DNA of 57,376 bases from Alphaproteobacteria bacterium HGW-Alphaproteobacteria-1 (lineage in GTDB: Bacteria; Pseudomonadota; Alphaproteobacteria; Rhodobacterales; Rhodobacteraceae): assembly GCA_002842985.1 (NCBI GenBank), contig PHEQ01000018.1, forward strand, positions 1-57,376, in the 5' to 3' direction. Made by a program: the position numbers and the translations under genes. Shown piece by piece: positions 36,740 to 45,636 of this stretch; the stretch's first letter is position 1, and every line of letters starts with the position of its first letter. Under the pieces are notes generated by a model. It was not told the DNA's origin and did not search any database. It was given only the letters and a program-made list of their open reading frames with translations.

Positions 36740-36985
36740 ATGACCCCCTCCCTGATCGCGGCGCTGCTCTGGCTGGTGCTGGCCAATCTGCTGGCGATGG
36801 TGCCGAGCCGCGACAACCACTGGCGCAGGGCCTATATGCTCATCGCGCTCGGGGTGCCGATCCTTGGCCTTGTGACCTTGCAGAACGGGCCCTGGGTGGG
36901 CCTCATCATCCTGCTCGCCGGGATGAGCGTGTTGCGCTGGCCGGTGATCTATCTGGCGCGCTGGATCAGGCAGCGATTGGAGTAG
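36740..36985 (+). CDS. DUF2484 family membrane protein
   Basis: An 81-residue protein with two or three short hydrophobic helices: residues 4-22 (SLIAALLWLVLANLLAMVP), about 31-47 (YMLIALGVPILGLV) and 50-70. The basic tail ends RWIRQRLE. This matches DUF2484, a small family found between murC and murB in many Rhodobacteraceae; its role is unknown, possibly in cell-envelope synthesis. The start at 36740 has AAAGGAG at nine bases. Here it is the last plus-strand gene of the cluster and is met head-on by the patatin gene nine bases later, so murB is missing from its usual place. Confidence 0.85.
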   Translation: MTPSLIAALLWLVLANLLAMVPSRDNHWRRAYMLIALGVPILGLVTLQNGPWVGLIILLAGMSVLRWPVIYLARWIRQRLE

Positions 36986-36994
36986 GTGGGCACC

Positions 36995-38038
36995 TCAGCC
37001 CTGGTGCTCGGCCCCGATGCCCTGGAACATGGTGCGCAGATCGACGGTGCTTTCCTGACCGATCCGGTCAAAGCAGTCGTCAAGCCAGCGCGCGGCGGTC
37101 GTGCGGCCGATATCGCGCAGCCGGGTGAGAAAGGCCCATTCGACGTTCATCTTCGACGAGGCACCCATCGGCTTGATCTCGGCCTCGTTCTCGATCAGGT
37201 GGACCTTGACGGGGCGGTACTGATCGACCGAGAGCTTGCCCTGCCGGATCAGCCGGTCGACGAAATCAATGGCGCGCAATTCCTTGAGCAGGCTGGCGTT
37301 GAAGCTGATCTCGTTCATCCGGTTCTGGATGTCCTGCGCGGTGCGCGGCGCACCCTTGCGCTCGATCGGGTTGATCTGGATGACCACGATATCGTCCGTG
37401 CCGGTCTTGCCATAAAGCGGAAACAGCGCCGGATTGCCCATGTAACCGCCATCCCAATAGGGCACGCCGTCGATCTCCACCGCCTGATAAAGTTGCGGCA
37501 GGCAGGCCGAGGCCATGACCATGTCCACCGTCAGCCCCTCGCGCGGGAAAACCTTGACGCGCCCGGTATCGACATTGGTGGCCGAGACGAAGAGCTCGAA
37601 GGCGGTGCAGCGGCGGACCATCTCGAAGTCGATGCTCTCGGCCACCAGATCGCGCAGCGGATTGATGTTGAGCGGGTTGAGCTGATAGGGCGAGGCAACG
37701 CCGGTGAGCGCGTTCATGAAGTGATAGAACGGGTTGTTTTCCAGCCCCCAGTTGCCGGTGATGCGGTCCACGGGCATGCGTTGAAGCGGCGTGTGACGGA
37801 CGCTCTCGCTCATCGAGCGCCAGAACCTGTCAAGCGCTGCGCGCGCGCCCTCTGGGCCCGCGCGGGTCATCCCGTCGGCCAGTGCCACCGCGTTCATCGC
37901 CCCCGCCGAGGTGCCCGAGACGCCAGCGATCCGCAAACGGCCATCCTCCAGGATGTAGTCGAGCACCCCCCAGGTAAAGGCCCCATGCGCGCCGCCGCCC
38001 TGGAGCGCGAGGTTGATCGGTTTCTGCTTGCGGGCCAT
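36995..38038 (-). CDS. Patatin-like phospholipase
   Basis: A 347-residue serine hydrolase of the patatin (PNPLA) family. The oxyanion loop GGGAHGAF lies at residues 14-21, the nucleophile in GTSAG is Ser44 or nearby, and the dyad aspartate lies in WDGGYMGNPALFP. These are the three expected elements, so the enzyme should be active on membrane lipids or related esters. It has no signal peptide; bacterial homologues of this size act in lipid turnover or poly(hydroxybutyrate) metabolism. The start at 38038 (MARKQKPINLALQGG) was chosen for its family fit; a Met seven codons earlier has no support. It ends nine bases from DUF2484 and is separated from tonB by about 100 bases on the same strand, so the B12 operon may read into it. 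Confidence 0.88.
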   Translation of the reverse strand: MARKQKPINLALQGGGAHGAFTWGVLDYILEDGRLRIAGVSGTSAGAMNAVALADGMTRAGPEGARAALDRFWRSMSESVRHTPLQRMPVDRITGNWGLENNPFYHFMNALTGVASPYQLNPLNINPLRDLVAESIDFEMVRRCTAFELFVSATNVDTGRVKVFPREGLTVDMVMASACLPQLYQAVEIDGVPYWDGGYMGNPALFPLYGKTGTDDIVVIQINPIERKGAPRTAQDIQNRMNEISFNASLLKELRAIDFVDRLIRQGKLSVDQYRPVKVHLIENEAEIKPMGASSKMNVEWAFLTRLRDIGRTTAARWLDDCFDRIGQESTVDLRTMFQGIGAEHQG

Positions 38039-38136
38039 GGGGCGGTGTCCTTGCTGCATTGCGGCGTATTCCGTCTAGCGCAAATCCCCCGCGAGTTGTA
38101 GGGGGCATCGCGCGCCGCCGGGTCACGTCCGTGTGC

Positions 38137-39093
38137 TCAGCGCGCGAAGGCCACCGGCAGGTTGAAGCGGTGGCGCGACCCCGGCAGGCGGTCGGGCGCG
38201 GCGGGCAGGCGCGCGCGGCGCACGGCGCTGACCGCTGCCGCGTCGAGTCGCGCATCGCCCGAAGAGCGCGTGACCGCAACACCCATGAGCCGCCCGTCGC
38301 CGCCCACATCGAGCACGAGATGCACCGTGCCTTGCGCGCGCGTGCCAGCCGGATAACGTTTCTGCCGCTCGATCCGCGCCCGGATCGCGCCCCCCCACTG
38401 GCCCATGAGGCTGGTGCGGGTGGCGGTGTCGAGTTGCGCCGGGGCGTGGGTCTGCGCGGCCCCGCCCGCCTCCTGCCCGGCTGAACCGCGCGCGGTCTGC
38501 TTGGGGCGGGCGGGGCTGGGCTGGGACGGGTTCGCGGCGGGTTTGGGCGCGGGGCGGGCGACGGGGCGAACGGGTGCGGGGGCCTCTGTCTTCTGGCGGT
38601 CGATCTGTGGACGCTCCGTCAGGGGGGGGGCTTTGGGTGGCGCGTGCCGTGCGTGATCGGGTGTTGCCTGGTCCGGCGTGGCAGGCGGTGCGGGCGCCTC
38701 GCCGGTCGGGGGCGGCAGCGGTGCGGGCGCGCGGTCCGTGAGGACGGGCGCAGGCAGCGGTGCTGCGGGCCGCCGGGGCAGGGTCGGCGCGGCGCTTGGC
38801 TCCGGTTGTGCGGGCCGGGGCGCGGGGGCGGGCGTGTCGTCAGGGCGAAGCGCCACCGGCTGCGCCTCGGGCGTGGGCAGGCTCTGCGGGCTGGGGGCGT
38901 GATCGAGCGCCTCGACCGGGCGTTCCCATGCCGCGATGAGCGCGGCCATCTGCGGCGCTGCGGCGGCGAGCGTCACCGTCTCGGCCCCGCCATCGCCGCC
39001 CGCGCCGCCGCCCTCGGGGGCGGCGGACCAGACCCCGGCATGAACCGCCGCCGCCAGCGCCACGAAGCCCGCGAATTCCAGCCCCCGGATCAT
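38137..39093 (-). CDS. tonB: TonB-like energy transducer
   Basis: A 318-residue protein with an N-terminal membrane anchor (about 6-24), a long proline and alanine-rich periplasmic spacer (about 70-215, many PAP and APLPAP repeats), and a C-terminal TonB domain (about 230-318). The C-domain shows RIERQKRYPAGTRAQGTVHL, the DVGGDGRLMGVAVTRSSGDARLD motif and a closing PVAFAR. It would link proton-driven ExbBD to the outer-membrane receptor BtuB. The start overlaps the exbD stop (ATGA). The spacer is long enough to cross the periplasm. It is the last gene of the btu operon. TonB for a dedicated receptor is inferred from the gene order. Confidence 0.88.
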   Translation of the reverse strand: MIRGLEFAGFVALAAAVHAGVWSAAPEGGGAGGDGGAETVTLAAAAPQMAALIAAWERPVEALDHAPSPQSLPTPEAQPVALRPDDTPAPAPRPAQPEPSAAPTLPRRPAAPLPAPVLTDRAPAPLPPPTGEAPAPPATPDQATPDHARHAPPKAPPLTERPQIDRQKTEAPAPVRPVARPAPKPAANPSQPSPARPKQTARGSAGQEAGGAAQTHAPAQLDTATRTSLMGQWGGAIRARIERQKRYPAGTRAQGTVHLVLDVGGDGRLMGVAVTRSSGDARLDAAAVSAVRRARLPAAPDRLPGSRHRFNLPVAFAR

Positions 39094-39473
39094 TTCGCCC
39101 CCGTCACGATCTCGACCCTCTCCACCCCGCGCGCGGCCAGCTCCGGCAGAAGCCGCGCCAGCGCCCGCGCCTCGAGCCCCGCATCGGCGCGGATTTGCAG
39201 GGGCGCGTCCGGCGTGGCGCGCGCCGCGAGCGCCCCGAGAACCGCCTCACCGCGCGCCGCGTTGAAGGCAAGCCGCCCGCCTTCGTCCATGTAGAGCGTG
39301 TCGGCGGGGGCCGCGCGGTCGCCCGCGCCGCTTTCGGGCAGGATCACGTCAAACGGGGCGGGCGGCGCGATCTGCGCGCTCATCAGAAAGAAGATCAGCA
39401 GCAGAAAGACCACGTTGATCATCGGCACGATCGGCTCGGCTGCGCGGCGGCGGCGGGGTGTTGCAAACTCCAT
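39090..39473 (-). CDS. exbD: ExbD/TolR-family protein, second copy
   Basis: A 127-residue protein with one N-terminal membrane helix containing the family motif EPIVPMINVVFLLLIFFLMSA, in which the conserved acidic residue is replaced by Asn (MIN instead of MID). The periplasmic domain ends in RGVERVEIVTGAK. ExbD uses a membrane aspartate in the proton path, so an Asn there would be a functional change worth checking. It is followed by tonB and preceded, after a four-base gap, by the other exbD. Confidence 0.86.
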   Translation of the reverse strand: MEFATPRRRRAAEPIVPMINVVFLLLIFFLMSAQIAPPAPFDVILPESGAGDRAAPADTLYMDEGGRLAFNAARGEAVLGALAARATPDAPLQIRADAGLEARALARLLPELAARGVERVEIVTGAK

Positions 39474-39477
39474 GCGC

Positions 39478-39855
39478 CTACTCCACCACCATGAGCCGCC
39501 CGAGACCGGCCGCGGCAAGCGTGTCGCTCACCTCGATCAGCCGCGCAAGGGGCACGCCCTCGGCGGGACGCAGCACGACGATATCCTCGGGCGTCTCCAT
39601 CAGGGGGCCGAGCGCGTCGGCCAGCGCACCAAGCGGCAGCGCGCGCCCATTGAGCGCAACGCCGTCCCCGGTGATCGCCACGAGGCGCGGCGGGCCGTCA
39701 TACGCGGACGGCGTGCCGCCGGTGAGCATGGGCAGGCTCAGGTCATGGCCAAAGCGCGCGGCCAGCATGAAGAACACCAGGAGCAGGAACACCACGTCGA
39801 TCATCGGCGTGAGGCTTGGGCGGCGGGGCACGCGGGGAGGGCCAAAGCTGATCAT
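39478..39855 (-). CDS. exbD: ExbD/TolR-family protein, first copy
   Basis: A 125-residue protein. The membrane helix carries [20 protein letters not shown], with the canonical Asp of the ExbD proton path. The periplasmic half ends in [12 protein letters not shown]. The start overlaps the exbB stop (ATGA), so synthesis of ExbB and this ExbD is coupled. With the second copy and TonB it forms a complete energising unit; the two ExbD copies may form a mixed dimer. Confidence 0.9.
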   Translation of the reverse strand: MISFGPPRVPRRPSLTPMIDVVFLLLVFFMLAARFGHDLSLPMLTGGTPSAYDGPPRLVAITGDGVALNGRALPLGALADALGPLMETPEDIVVLRPAEGVPLARLIEVSDTLAAAGLGRLMVVE

Positions 39856-40481
39856 GCCGCTGCCCCTGCGGTAAAGATCCGGGTGGCGGTGTCCTCCATG
39901 TCGGCCTGCACCCGGTCGGCCACGCTCTCGAACCATGTCAGCGCCGCCGAGGCCGGGATCGCCACGGCCATGCCGGCGGCGGTGGTCAGAAGCGCCTCCC
40001 AGATGCCACCCGCCAGCACCGAGGGATCGGCACTGTTGCCGCTTGATTGCAGCGCCTGAAAGGCCCCGATCATGCCCAGAACCGTGCCCAGAAGCCCGAT
40101 CAGCGGGGCGATGGTGGCGATCAGTTCGAGCGCGCGCAGCCCGGTGCGGGCCTCGGCGAGCAGCAGCTTGGCCACACGCGCGGTTTCCTCGCGCGCCTGC
40201 GCCTCGGTCCACTGCGCCGCGCCCTGCGCCTCCATCGCGGCGAGCGCGAGGCGCGCGCGCAAGCTCCGGCGCGGTCGCAGAAGCGCCATCGCCTCGGCCC
40301 CTTGCCCGTGCTGCCAGAGAGCCACCGCCCGTTCGGTGACAGCCCCCGACCAGGCCCCGGTGAGCAGGAGCCGCCAGATTTTCCACAGAATGAGCGCAAG
40401 GGTCAGCACCGACAGCCCGGCGATCACCCAGAGCGCGGGGCCGCCCCGGTCGAGAAAGGCGGTGAATGTGGTCTCATCCAT
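39852..40481 (-). CDS. exbB: ExbB/MotA-TolQ-family proton channel protein
   Basis: A 209-residue inner-membrane protein with three helices (about 15-40, 115-140 and 155-180). The region [27 protein letters not shown] and [21 protein letters not shown] are the MotA/TolQ/ExbB hallmarks, with conserved Thr and Pro in the channel. It would form the pentameric motor that drives TonB. It begins eight bases inside the end of cbiZ, so it belongs to the same transcript as the transport genes, and is directly followed by two exbD genes. Confidence 0.9.
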   Translation of the reverse strand: MDETTFTAFLDRGGPALWVIAGLSVLTLALILWKIWRLLLTGAWSGAVTERAVALWQHGQGAEAMALLRPRRSLRARLALAAMEAQGAAQWTEAQAREETARVAKLLLAEARTGLRALELIATIAPLIGLLGTVLGMIGAFQALQSSGNSADPSVLAGGIWEALLTTAAGMAVAIPASAALTWFESVADRVQADMEDTATRIFTAGAAA

Positions 40482-41136
40482 GACGGGCCTCCCGTGCGGC
40501 GTCGCTTTGCTGCCAGAGCACCACGCCGCGCGTCACCGCGTCCAGCACGGCGCGGCCAAGAGCCTCGCCCGTGGCGGTGTGCAGGCCCGCATATCGCGTG
40601 CCTCCCTCGGGTGCGGCCAGCGCGATGCAATCGGTGCCGGTGCCGGTGACGGGACCGGTGGAGAGGCGCAGCCCGGATTGCATCAGCGCGGCGGTGCGCG
40701 CCTGCGTGGTGATGCTGAGCGCCTCGATGCGGGCGCCCTCGGTCAATCCTTCGGAAAGTGCGACGGCGATGTTGATCGTGCCCCAGCCATCGGTGGCGGG
40801 GGGCAGGCGGGTGCCCACCGCTTCGGCATTCGAGAGCCCCACCGTGGCCACGGCGCGGGCGCGGATGCCGTCCACCTCGGCGCGGCTTTCGCAGACCTGC
40901 GCGATATTGCAGGAGGTGAGGAAACAGACCGCGTCAAGCGCATCCCGCGCCGCCAGTTCCCCTGTCAGCCAAGCCTCGACATCGAGGTCCACGGGCAGGT
41001 CGGCATTGCGCACCTCGCGCCACAGGATGCGGCGCGCGCGCACAAGGCCGGGGCGGTTCACGGCCCAGCTCAGCACCGGCATTTCGGCCCCGAGATCCAG
41101 GGCCAGCCAGGGGTGATCGTGCGTGAGCGCGGTCAT
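40474..41136 (-). CDS. cbiZ: Adenosylcobinamide amidohydrolase
   Basis: A 220-residue protein of the CbiZ family. CbiZ cleaves the aminopropanol side chain from adenosylcobinamide (and in Rhodobacter from adenosyl-pseudocobalamin) to give adenosylcobyric acid, which re-enters synthesis of true B12. Family segments visible are the mid region [32 protein letters not shown] and [21 protein letters not shown], and [13 protein letters not shown]. The start ATG overlaps the btuD stop (ATGA) and the end overlaps exbB, so it sits in the middle of the btu operon. This indicates a system that salvages corrinoids rather than only importing intact B12. Confidence 0.92.
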   Translation of the reverse strand: MTALTHDHPWLALDLGAEMPVLSWAVNRPGLVRARRILWREVRNADLPVDLDVEAWLTGELAARDALDAVCFLTSCNIAQVCESRAEVDGIRARAVATVGLSNAEAVGTRLPPATDGWGTINIAVALSEGLTEGARIEALSITTQARTAALMQSGLRLSTGPVTGTGTDCIALAAPEGGTRYAGLHTATGEALGRAVLDAVTRGVVLWQQSDAAREARHG

Positions 41137-41891
41137 TGGATCACCTCCAGCGGCTGAAATACCGGACCTTGCGGCGTGCTGGCGTAATGGGCGGTGACGT
41201 GAAAGACGCGCGCGAGGTTCTCGGGCGTCAGCACCGTCTCGGGCGGGCCGTCGGCGGCCACGCCACCCGCGCCCAGCAGGATGAGGCGCGAGCAGTGGCG
41301 CGCTGCCAGTCCCAGATCGTGCAGCGAGGCGAGGACGGCGCGCCCCTCCCGCGCCAGCCCGGCAAAGACCGCCATGGTGGCGATCTGATTGGCCGGGTCG
41401 AGCCCGGCAATCGGCTCGTCCGCCATCAGCAACGGCGTGTCCTGCGCCAGCGCGCGGGCGATGAGCGCCATGGCCTGCTCGCCCCCCGACAGGCGCGTGG
41501 CGGTGCGGTGGCGCAGGTGGTTCAGCCCCATGGTAGTCAGCGCGCGGTCCACATGGGCGCGGTCCGCCGCGCCCATCCCCTGCCAGCCCGCCAGATGCGG
41601 CGTGCGCCCCAGGGCCACCAGCGTCTCGACGCTGACCGGCCAGGCGATGTCGCGCGCCTGCGGCATCCACGCCGCCGTGCGACCGCGCGCCTCGGGCGGC
41701 ATTGCGGCAAGGCTACTCTCCCCGCCATGCGGCAGAAGGCCAAGCGCCGCGCGCATGAGCGTGGTCTTGCCCGCGCCGTTGGGGCCGATGAGACCCACGA
41801 ACTCGCCCTCCGCCAGATCGAGCGTGACGCCCTCGAGTATCGCCCGCCCGCGCCGCCGCACCGAGAGATTGCGCAAGCAAATTAGCGTCAT
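41133..41891 (-). CDS. btuD: Corrinoid ABC transporter, ATP-binding protein
   Basis: A 252-residue ABC ATPase of the FepC/BtuD branch. Walker A is GLIGPNGAGKTTLMRA, the signature is RLSGGEQAMALIARAL, and Walker B is LLMADEPIAGLDP. The D-loop and the switch histidine (LASLHDLGLAARHC) follow. It powers import through BtuC. The start overlaps the btuC stop (ATGA). Cobalamin substrate is inferred from cbiZ, btuB and the riboswitch. Confidence 0.93.
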   Translation of the reverse strand: MTLICLRNLSVRRRGRAILEGVTLDLAEGEFVGLIGPNGAGKTTLMRAALGLLPHGGESSLAAMPPEARGRTAAWMPQARDIAWPVSVETLVALGRTPHLAGWQGMGAADRAHVDRALTTMGLNHLRHRTATRLSGGEQAMALIARALAQDTPLLMADEPIAGLDPANQIATMAVFAGLAREGRAVLASLHDLGLAARHCSRLILLGAGGVAADGPPETVLTPENLARVFHVTAHYASTPQGPVFQPLEVIQ

Positions 41892-42871
41892 GCCTGCGCC
41901 CCCCGCGTCTTGTAGATGAGGTGCAGGAACAGCGGCGCGCCGACGATGGCGGTCAGCACGCCCAGTTTCAGATCGCGTTCGGGCAAGATCAGCCGCACGG
42001 CGATGTCGGCGGCAAGCAGCATCGCCGCACCGCCCATGGCCGAGGCCCAGAGCAGGCGCGAGGGTCGCGCGCCCACAAGCGGGCGCAGCAGATGCGGCAC
42101 CACGAGGCCGACAAAGCCGATCGCCCCCGCCACCGCCACCGCCGCCCCCACCAGGGCCGCCGTGCCGAGCACCAGCGTGAGGCGGAGGCGCGCGAGGCGC
42201 AGCCCCATCGCCTCGGCGGCGTCCTCGCCCAGCGTCAGCGCATCCAGCCCGCGCCCGAGGCTCAAAAGTGCTGCGCTGCCCGCCAGCATCAAGGGCAGGG
42301 CCAGCCAGACATGGGTCATCGAGCGGTCGGCGAGCGACCCCATCATCCAGAACACGATTTCCGAGGCGGCATAGGGGTTGGGCGAGAGGTTGAGCACCAG
42401 CGACGTAAGCGCGCCCGCCAGCGCCGAGATGGCGATACCCGCAAGGATGAGCGTGATCGAGCCGCCGCGCGGCCCCGCCAGCATCAGGATGAGCAGAACG
42501 CCCGTGCCCGCGCCGGCAAGGGCGGCCAGCGGCAGCGCGAGGGCAAGCGTGGCCGCCAGCCCGGTATGGATCGCCAGCACCGCGCCAAGGGCGGCGCTGC
42601 CCGACACGCCGATCAGCCCCGGCTCGGCCAGCGGGTTGCGCAGATAGCCCTGCATCGCCGCGCCGCCAAGGCCGAGACTCGCCCCGATCATCACCCCGAG
42701 AAGGGCGCGGGGCAGACGGATTTCGCGCATCACGAGGGGCTCGGGCCCGTCGCCGCCAAGGACCAGTGCGCGCAGCCCCGCGCCCGCATTGATGCCCGCC
42801 GGACCCACGACCAGCGAGGTGATAAAGAGCGCCGCGACAAGGGCGGCAAGGCCGAGGGCGAGCGGCTTCAT
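41888..42871 (-). CDS. btuC: Corrinoid ABC transporter, permease
   Basis: A 327-residue polytopic protein of the FecCD/BtuC family with about ten membrane helices. Motifs are REIRLPRALLGVMIGASLGLGGAAMQGYLRNPLAEPGLIGVSGSAALG and, near the end, GFVGLVVPHLLRPLVGARPS with the following region GAAMLLAADIAVRLILPE. This architecture fits iron-siderophore or B12 importers; the gene order settles on corrinoids. It is coupled by ATGA overlaps to both btuF and btuD. Confidence 0.93.
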   Translation of the reverse strand: MKPLALGLAALVAALFITSLVVGPAGINAGAGLRALVLGGDGPEPLVMREIRLPRALLGVMIGASLGLGGAAMQGYLRNPLAEPGLIGVSGSAALGAVLAIHTGLAATLALALPLAALAGAGTGVLLILMLAGPRGGSITLILAGIAISALAGALTSLVLNLSPNPYAASEIVFWMMGSLADRSMTHVWLALPLMLAGSAALLSLGRGLDALTLGEDAAEAMGLRLARLRLTLVLGTAALVGAAVAVAGAIGFVGLVVPHLLRPLVGARPSRLLWASAMGGAAMLLAADIAVRLILPERDLKLGVLTAIVGAPLFLHLIYKTRGAQA

Positions 42872-43695
42872 TCCAGCCCCTCCCGCGCGCGGGCGACGCT
42901 CGCCACCGCGCCCAGCACATGCGGCGTGCCGCAGATCCAGTCGGGCGAGGTGATGCGCAAACCGGCCGTGGTGGCGGCAAGCCGCTCGAGCGACGGATGG
43001 GCCATCACATCCTCCGAGCGCGAGGCACCGGGCAGGGGAGTCGCGCGGATGAGCAGGTCCGGGGCCGCCATCACCAGTTGTTCCAGCGCCAGCGTGCCGC
43101 CGCCCGTCTGCCCCAGATCACGCGCGACATTGCCAAAGCCTGCGGCGCGCAGGATGTCGTCTGCCAGCGTGCCCCCACCCAGAGTATAGCCGTTGGGATG
43201 GTAAAGCGCCGCGCGCCGCTCCGTCTCGGGGGCATCGAGCATGGCGAGACGCGCGTCGAAATCCTCGATCAGCGCGGCGCCTGCCTCGTCTCGCCCCAGC
43301 ACGCGGGCCATCTGCGCGATACGGTCGCGCGTGTCGTCGAGCGATGTGGCGGTGTCGAACAGTTCCACCCGCAACCCCAACCGGCGCAGCATGTCCACGG
43401 TCGCGCGTGCCGAATAGCGCCCGGCGAGCACCAGATCGGGTTTGAGCAGATAAACCTCTTCGGCGCGGCCATGATTGGCCGGATAGGCGCGCGCCGCGTC
43501 GGCCATGGCAGAGGAATGCGGATCGGCCGCAAGCCGCGACACCGACACAAGCTGACCGGGGGCGGCCAGCATCATCGCAAGCTGATCGGTGCAAAGGTTG
43601 ATCGACACGACCCGCGCCGGGGCCGGATCGGCCATGGCAGCGGCCCCCGCAAAAGCGAGGGCCAGCCCGAGCGATATGAGCCTAGAACGACGCAC
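42868..43695 (-). CDS. btuF: Periplasmic corrinoid-binding protein
   Basis: A 275-residue class III solute-binding protein. A signal peptide covers about residues 1-22, with the mature part starting near DPAPARVVSINLCTDQLAM, typical of BtuF/FepB-like proteins. Two lobes are linked by one long helix. Features include HSSAMADAARAYPANHGRAEEVYLLKPDLVLAGRYS. The first codon appears to be GTG at 43695, which gives a standard signal sequence and overlaps the btuB stop by 14 bases; its ribosome-binding site is weak, so coupling to btuB translation is likely. It delivers corrinoid to BtuCD. Confidence 0.9.
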   Translation of the reverse strand: MRRSRLISLGLALAFAGAAAMADPAPARVVSINLCTDQLAMMLAAPGQLVSVSRLAADPHSSAMADAARAYPANHGRAEEVYLLKPDLVLAGRYSARATVDMLRRLGLRVELFDTATSLDDTRDRIAQMARVLGRDEAGAALIEDFDARLAMLDAPETERRAALYHPNGYTLGGGTLADDILRAAGFGNVARDLGQTGGGTLALEQLVMAAPDLLIRATPLPGASRSEDVMAHPSLERLAATTAGLRITSPDWICGTPHVLGAVASVARAREGLE

Positions 43696-45490
43696 GCAGC
43701 CCCACAAATCCCGCACGCCCCGAGGTGTTGAACCCGCCTGCGGTCTCGTAATCCTCGTCAAAGAGATTCTCGACGCGCAGGAACGCCGTGACCGTATCGG
43801 TCAGCGCGAAATTGGCGTTGACGTGGAACAGCGTGTAATCGCCCACCTTGTTGACCGGCGGGGCAAAAGCCGAAGGCTCGATATCCGCGACGTGCTGCAC
43901 GGTGAATTGTGCCTCAAGCCGGTCGGTGATCTGCGCGCCGAGGCCAAGGGCGAAATCGTGGCGCGGCACGCGCGGTGCGCGGGCGTTGTTCTGCTCGGCA
44001 TCGGTATAGGTATAGGCGGCGTCAAGCGTCAGGAAGGCGTTGATCGGCGCGCGCGCCGACAATTCCAGCCCCTTCGCCTCGAAATCGCCGGTCTCGAAAC
44101 AGCCGAAACCGCTGAGGCAGCGCGTGGAATTGCCGTCAAAGAAGATCTGGCCGTCGATCTCGGTCTGAAAGAGCGTGGCGCGCACGAAGCCGCCCTCGAA
44201 GGTCTTTTCCACGCCCGCCTCGTAGCTGAGGCTGGTTTCGGGCTGGAAATTCGGATCGCCGAAGAACGGGTCAAGCTGGACAAGCGTGGGTGCCCGGAAC
44301 CCGTCCGAGACCGAGGCGCGCAGGATCAGATCGGGCCGCGCCCGCCAGGCGAGCGCCGCGCGCGAGCTGAGTTCCGAGGAAAATTCCGAATGATCGTCAT
44401 TGCGCACCGAGAAGGCCAGATCGAGCGTGTCGGTGGGGGCAAGCAGCAGTTCGGCCTGCACGCCGACGATGTCGATTGTCTGGGTCAGATCCTCCTCTTC
44501 GGTGTAATCCGCCCCGAAATTGAGCGACCAGACTCCGCCCGCGTCGTAGCTGCCGCGATAGTCCACGCGCCGCCGCTCACCCTTGAAGGGGCTGGCGACA
44601 CCGTTGGAAAAGCTGGTGCGGTCGCTCTCGAAATAACTGAGCGCAAGCTCGTGGCTGACTGGCCCGGTCACAAGCTCGACAAAACCGCGCAGGCCCATGG
44701 CCTCGGTCTTGTTGATCTCGTCGAAAGGGGCGGGGCCGTCGCCGCCGAATTCGTCGAAGGTGCCCTCGCTGTCGATATAGAGGGCCGAGATACCGGCGGC
44801 GAAGAGGTCCGAAAACTGGTGTCGGAGATAGAGATTGGCCTGACTGGCCTCATAACCGTCATCCTCGGTGCCGAAGGCCGAGGCGGAAAAGCCGTCGGTT
44901 TCGGTGCGGCTGTAGCTGAACGCCAGATCGGTGCGCGCGGTCCGCGCGGTGAGGCCAAGCACGCCGCGCCGGAAATCGAAGCTGCCCGCCTCGACCTCGG
45001 CAAAGCCGTGCACGCCGTCCTCGGTGGGGCGCAGGCTTTCGATGGCTATGACGCCGCCAACGGCGTTCTGGCCGAAGCGCGCCGATTGCGAACCCTTGAG
45101 CACCTCGATCCGGCCAAGCCCGGCATTGGTCAGCCCCCCGAAATCAAAGCCGCCGCCGCTGCTGGCCGGGTCGGTCACGTCGATGCCGTCGATGATCACC
45201 GGCACATAGGCGCCGCCAAGGCCACGGATGCGCACCGTCGATGTGGTCCCGAGCGGGCCGTTGGCCGAGGAGGTGATCCCCGGCTGGAAGGTCAGGAAAT
45301 CGCCCAGACGCGCGCGGGGCGCGGTCCGCACCTCGGCCTCGGGAATGATGTCGACGGTGGCACCGCTACGCTCGAGAGCGGTTGCGGTCTGGTTGGCGAT
45401 GACGGTGATGGTGTCGAGGTCGAACGCCTCTTGGGCCATGGCGGGGGCCGTGGCGAGAGCGCAAAGCGCGCAGGTTGCGATATGTTTCAT
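43682..45490 (-). CDS. btuB: TonB-dependent outer-membrane corrinoid receptor
   Basis: A 602-residue protein with a signal peptide (MKHIATCALCALATAPAMA, cleavage near 20), a TonB box (DTITVIAN, about 26-33), a plug domain (about 35-150, with VRIRGLGGAYVPVIIDGIDV and IEVLKGSQSARFGQNAVGGVI), and a 22-strand barrel ending in GLRASF with a terminal aromatic residue. The length and start resemble BtuB. The cobalamin riboswitch upstream on the same strand supports the substrate. Ribosome-binding is by GGGGGA about nine bases before ATG 45490. Synthesis should fall when adenosylcobalamin is plentiful. Confidence 0.94.
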   Translation of the reverse strand: MKHIATCALCALATAPAMAQEAFDLDTITVIANQTATALERSGATVDIIPEAEVRTAPRARLGDFLTFQPGITSSANGPLGTTSTVRIRGLGGAYVPVIIDGIDVTDPASSGGGFDFGGLTNAGLGRIEVLKGSQSARFGQNAVGGVIAIESLRPTEDGVHGFAEVEAGSFDFRRGVLGLTARTARTDLAFSYSRTETDGFSASAFGTEDDGYEASQANLYLRHQFSDLFAAGISALYIDSEGTFDEFGGDGPAPFDEINKTEAMGLRGFVELVTGPVSHELALSYFESDRTSFSNGVASPFKGERRRVDYRGSYDAGGVWSLNFGADYTEEEDLTQTIDIVGVQAELLLAPTDTLDLAFSVRNDDHSEFSSELSSRAALAWRARPDLILRASVSDGFRAPTLVQLDPFFGDPNFQPETSLSYEAGVEKTFEGGFVRATLFQTEIDGQIFFDGNSTRCLSGFGCFETGDFEAKGLELSARAPINAFLTLDAAYTYTDAEQNNARAPRVPRHDFALGLGAQITDRLEAQFTVQHVADIEPSAFAPPVNKVGDYTLFHVNANFALTDTVTAFLRVENLFDEDYETAGGFNTSGRAGFVGLRASF

Positions 45491-45636
45491 CTGTCTGTCC
45501 CCCAATGCCGGATCGCGGCACGGTTTCCTTGCGTGTGGTCATTGGAAAGGACATGCCCCTCCGCAGACGGTGAAGCGCCACCACTACGGAAAAGACCGTT
45601 ATCCACGGCGCGCCCCGCGCCCGGATAGGGTGATCA

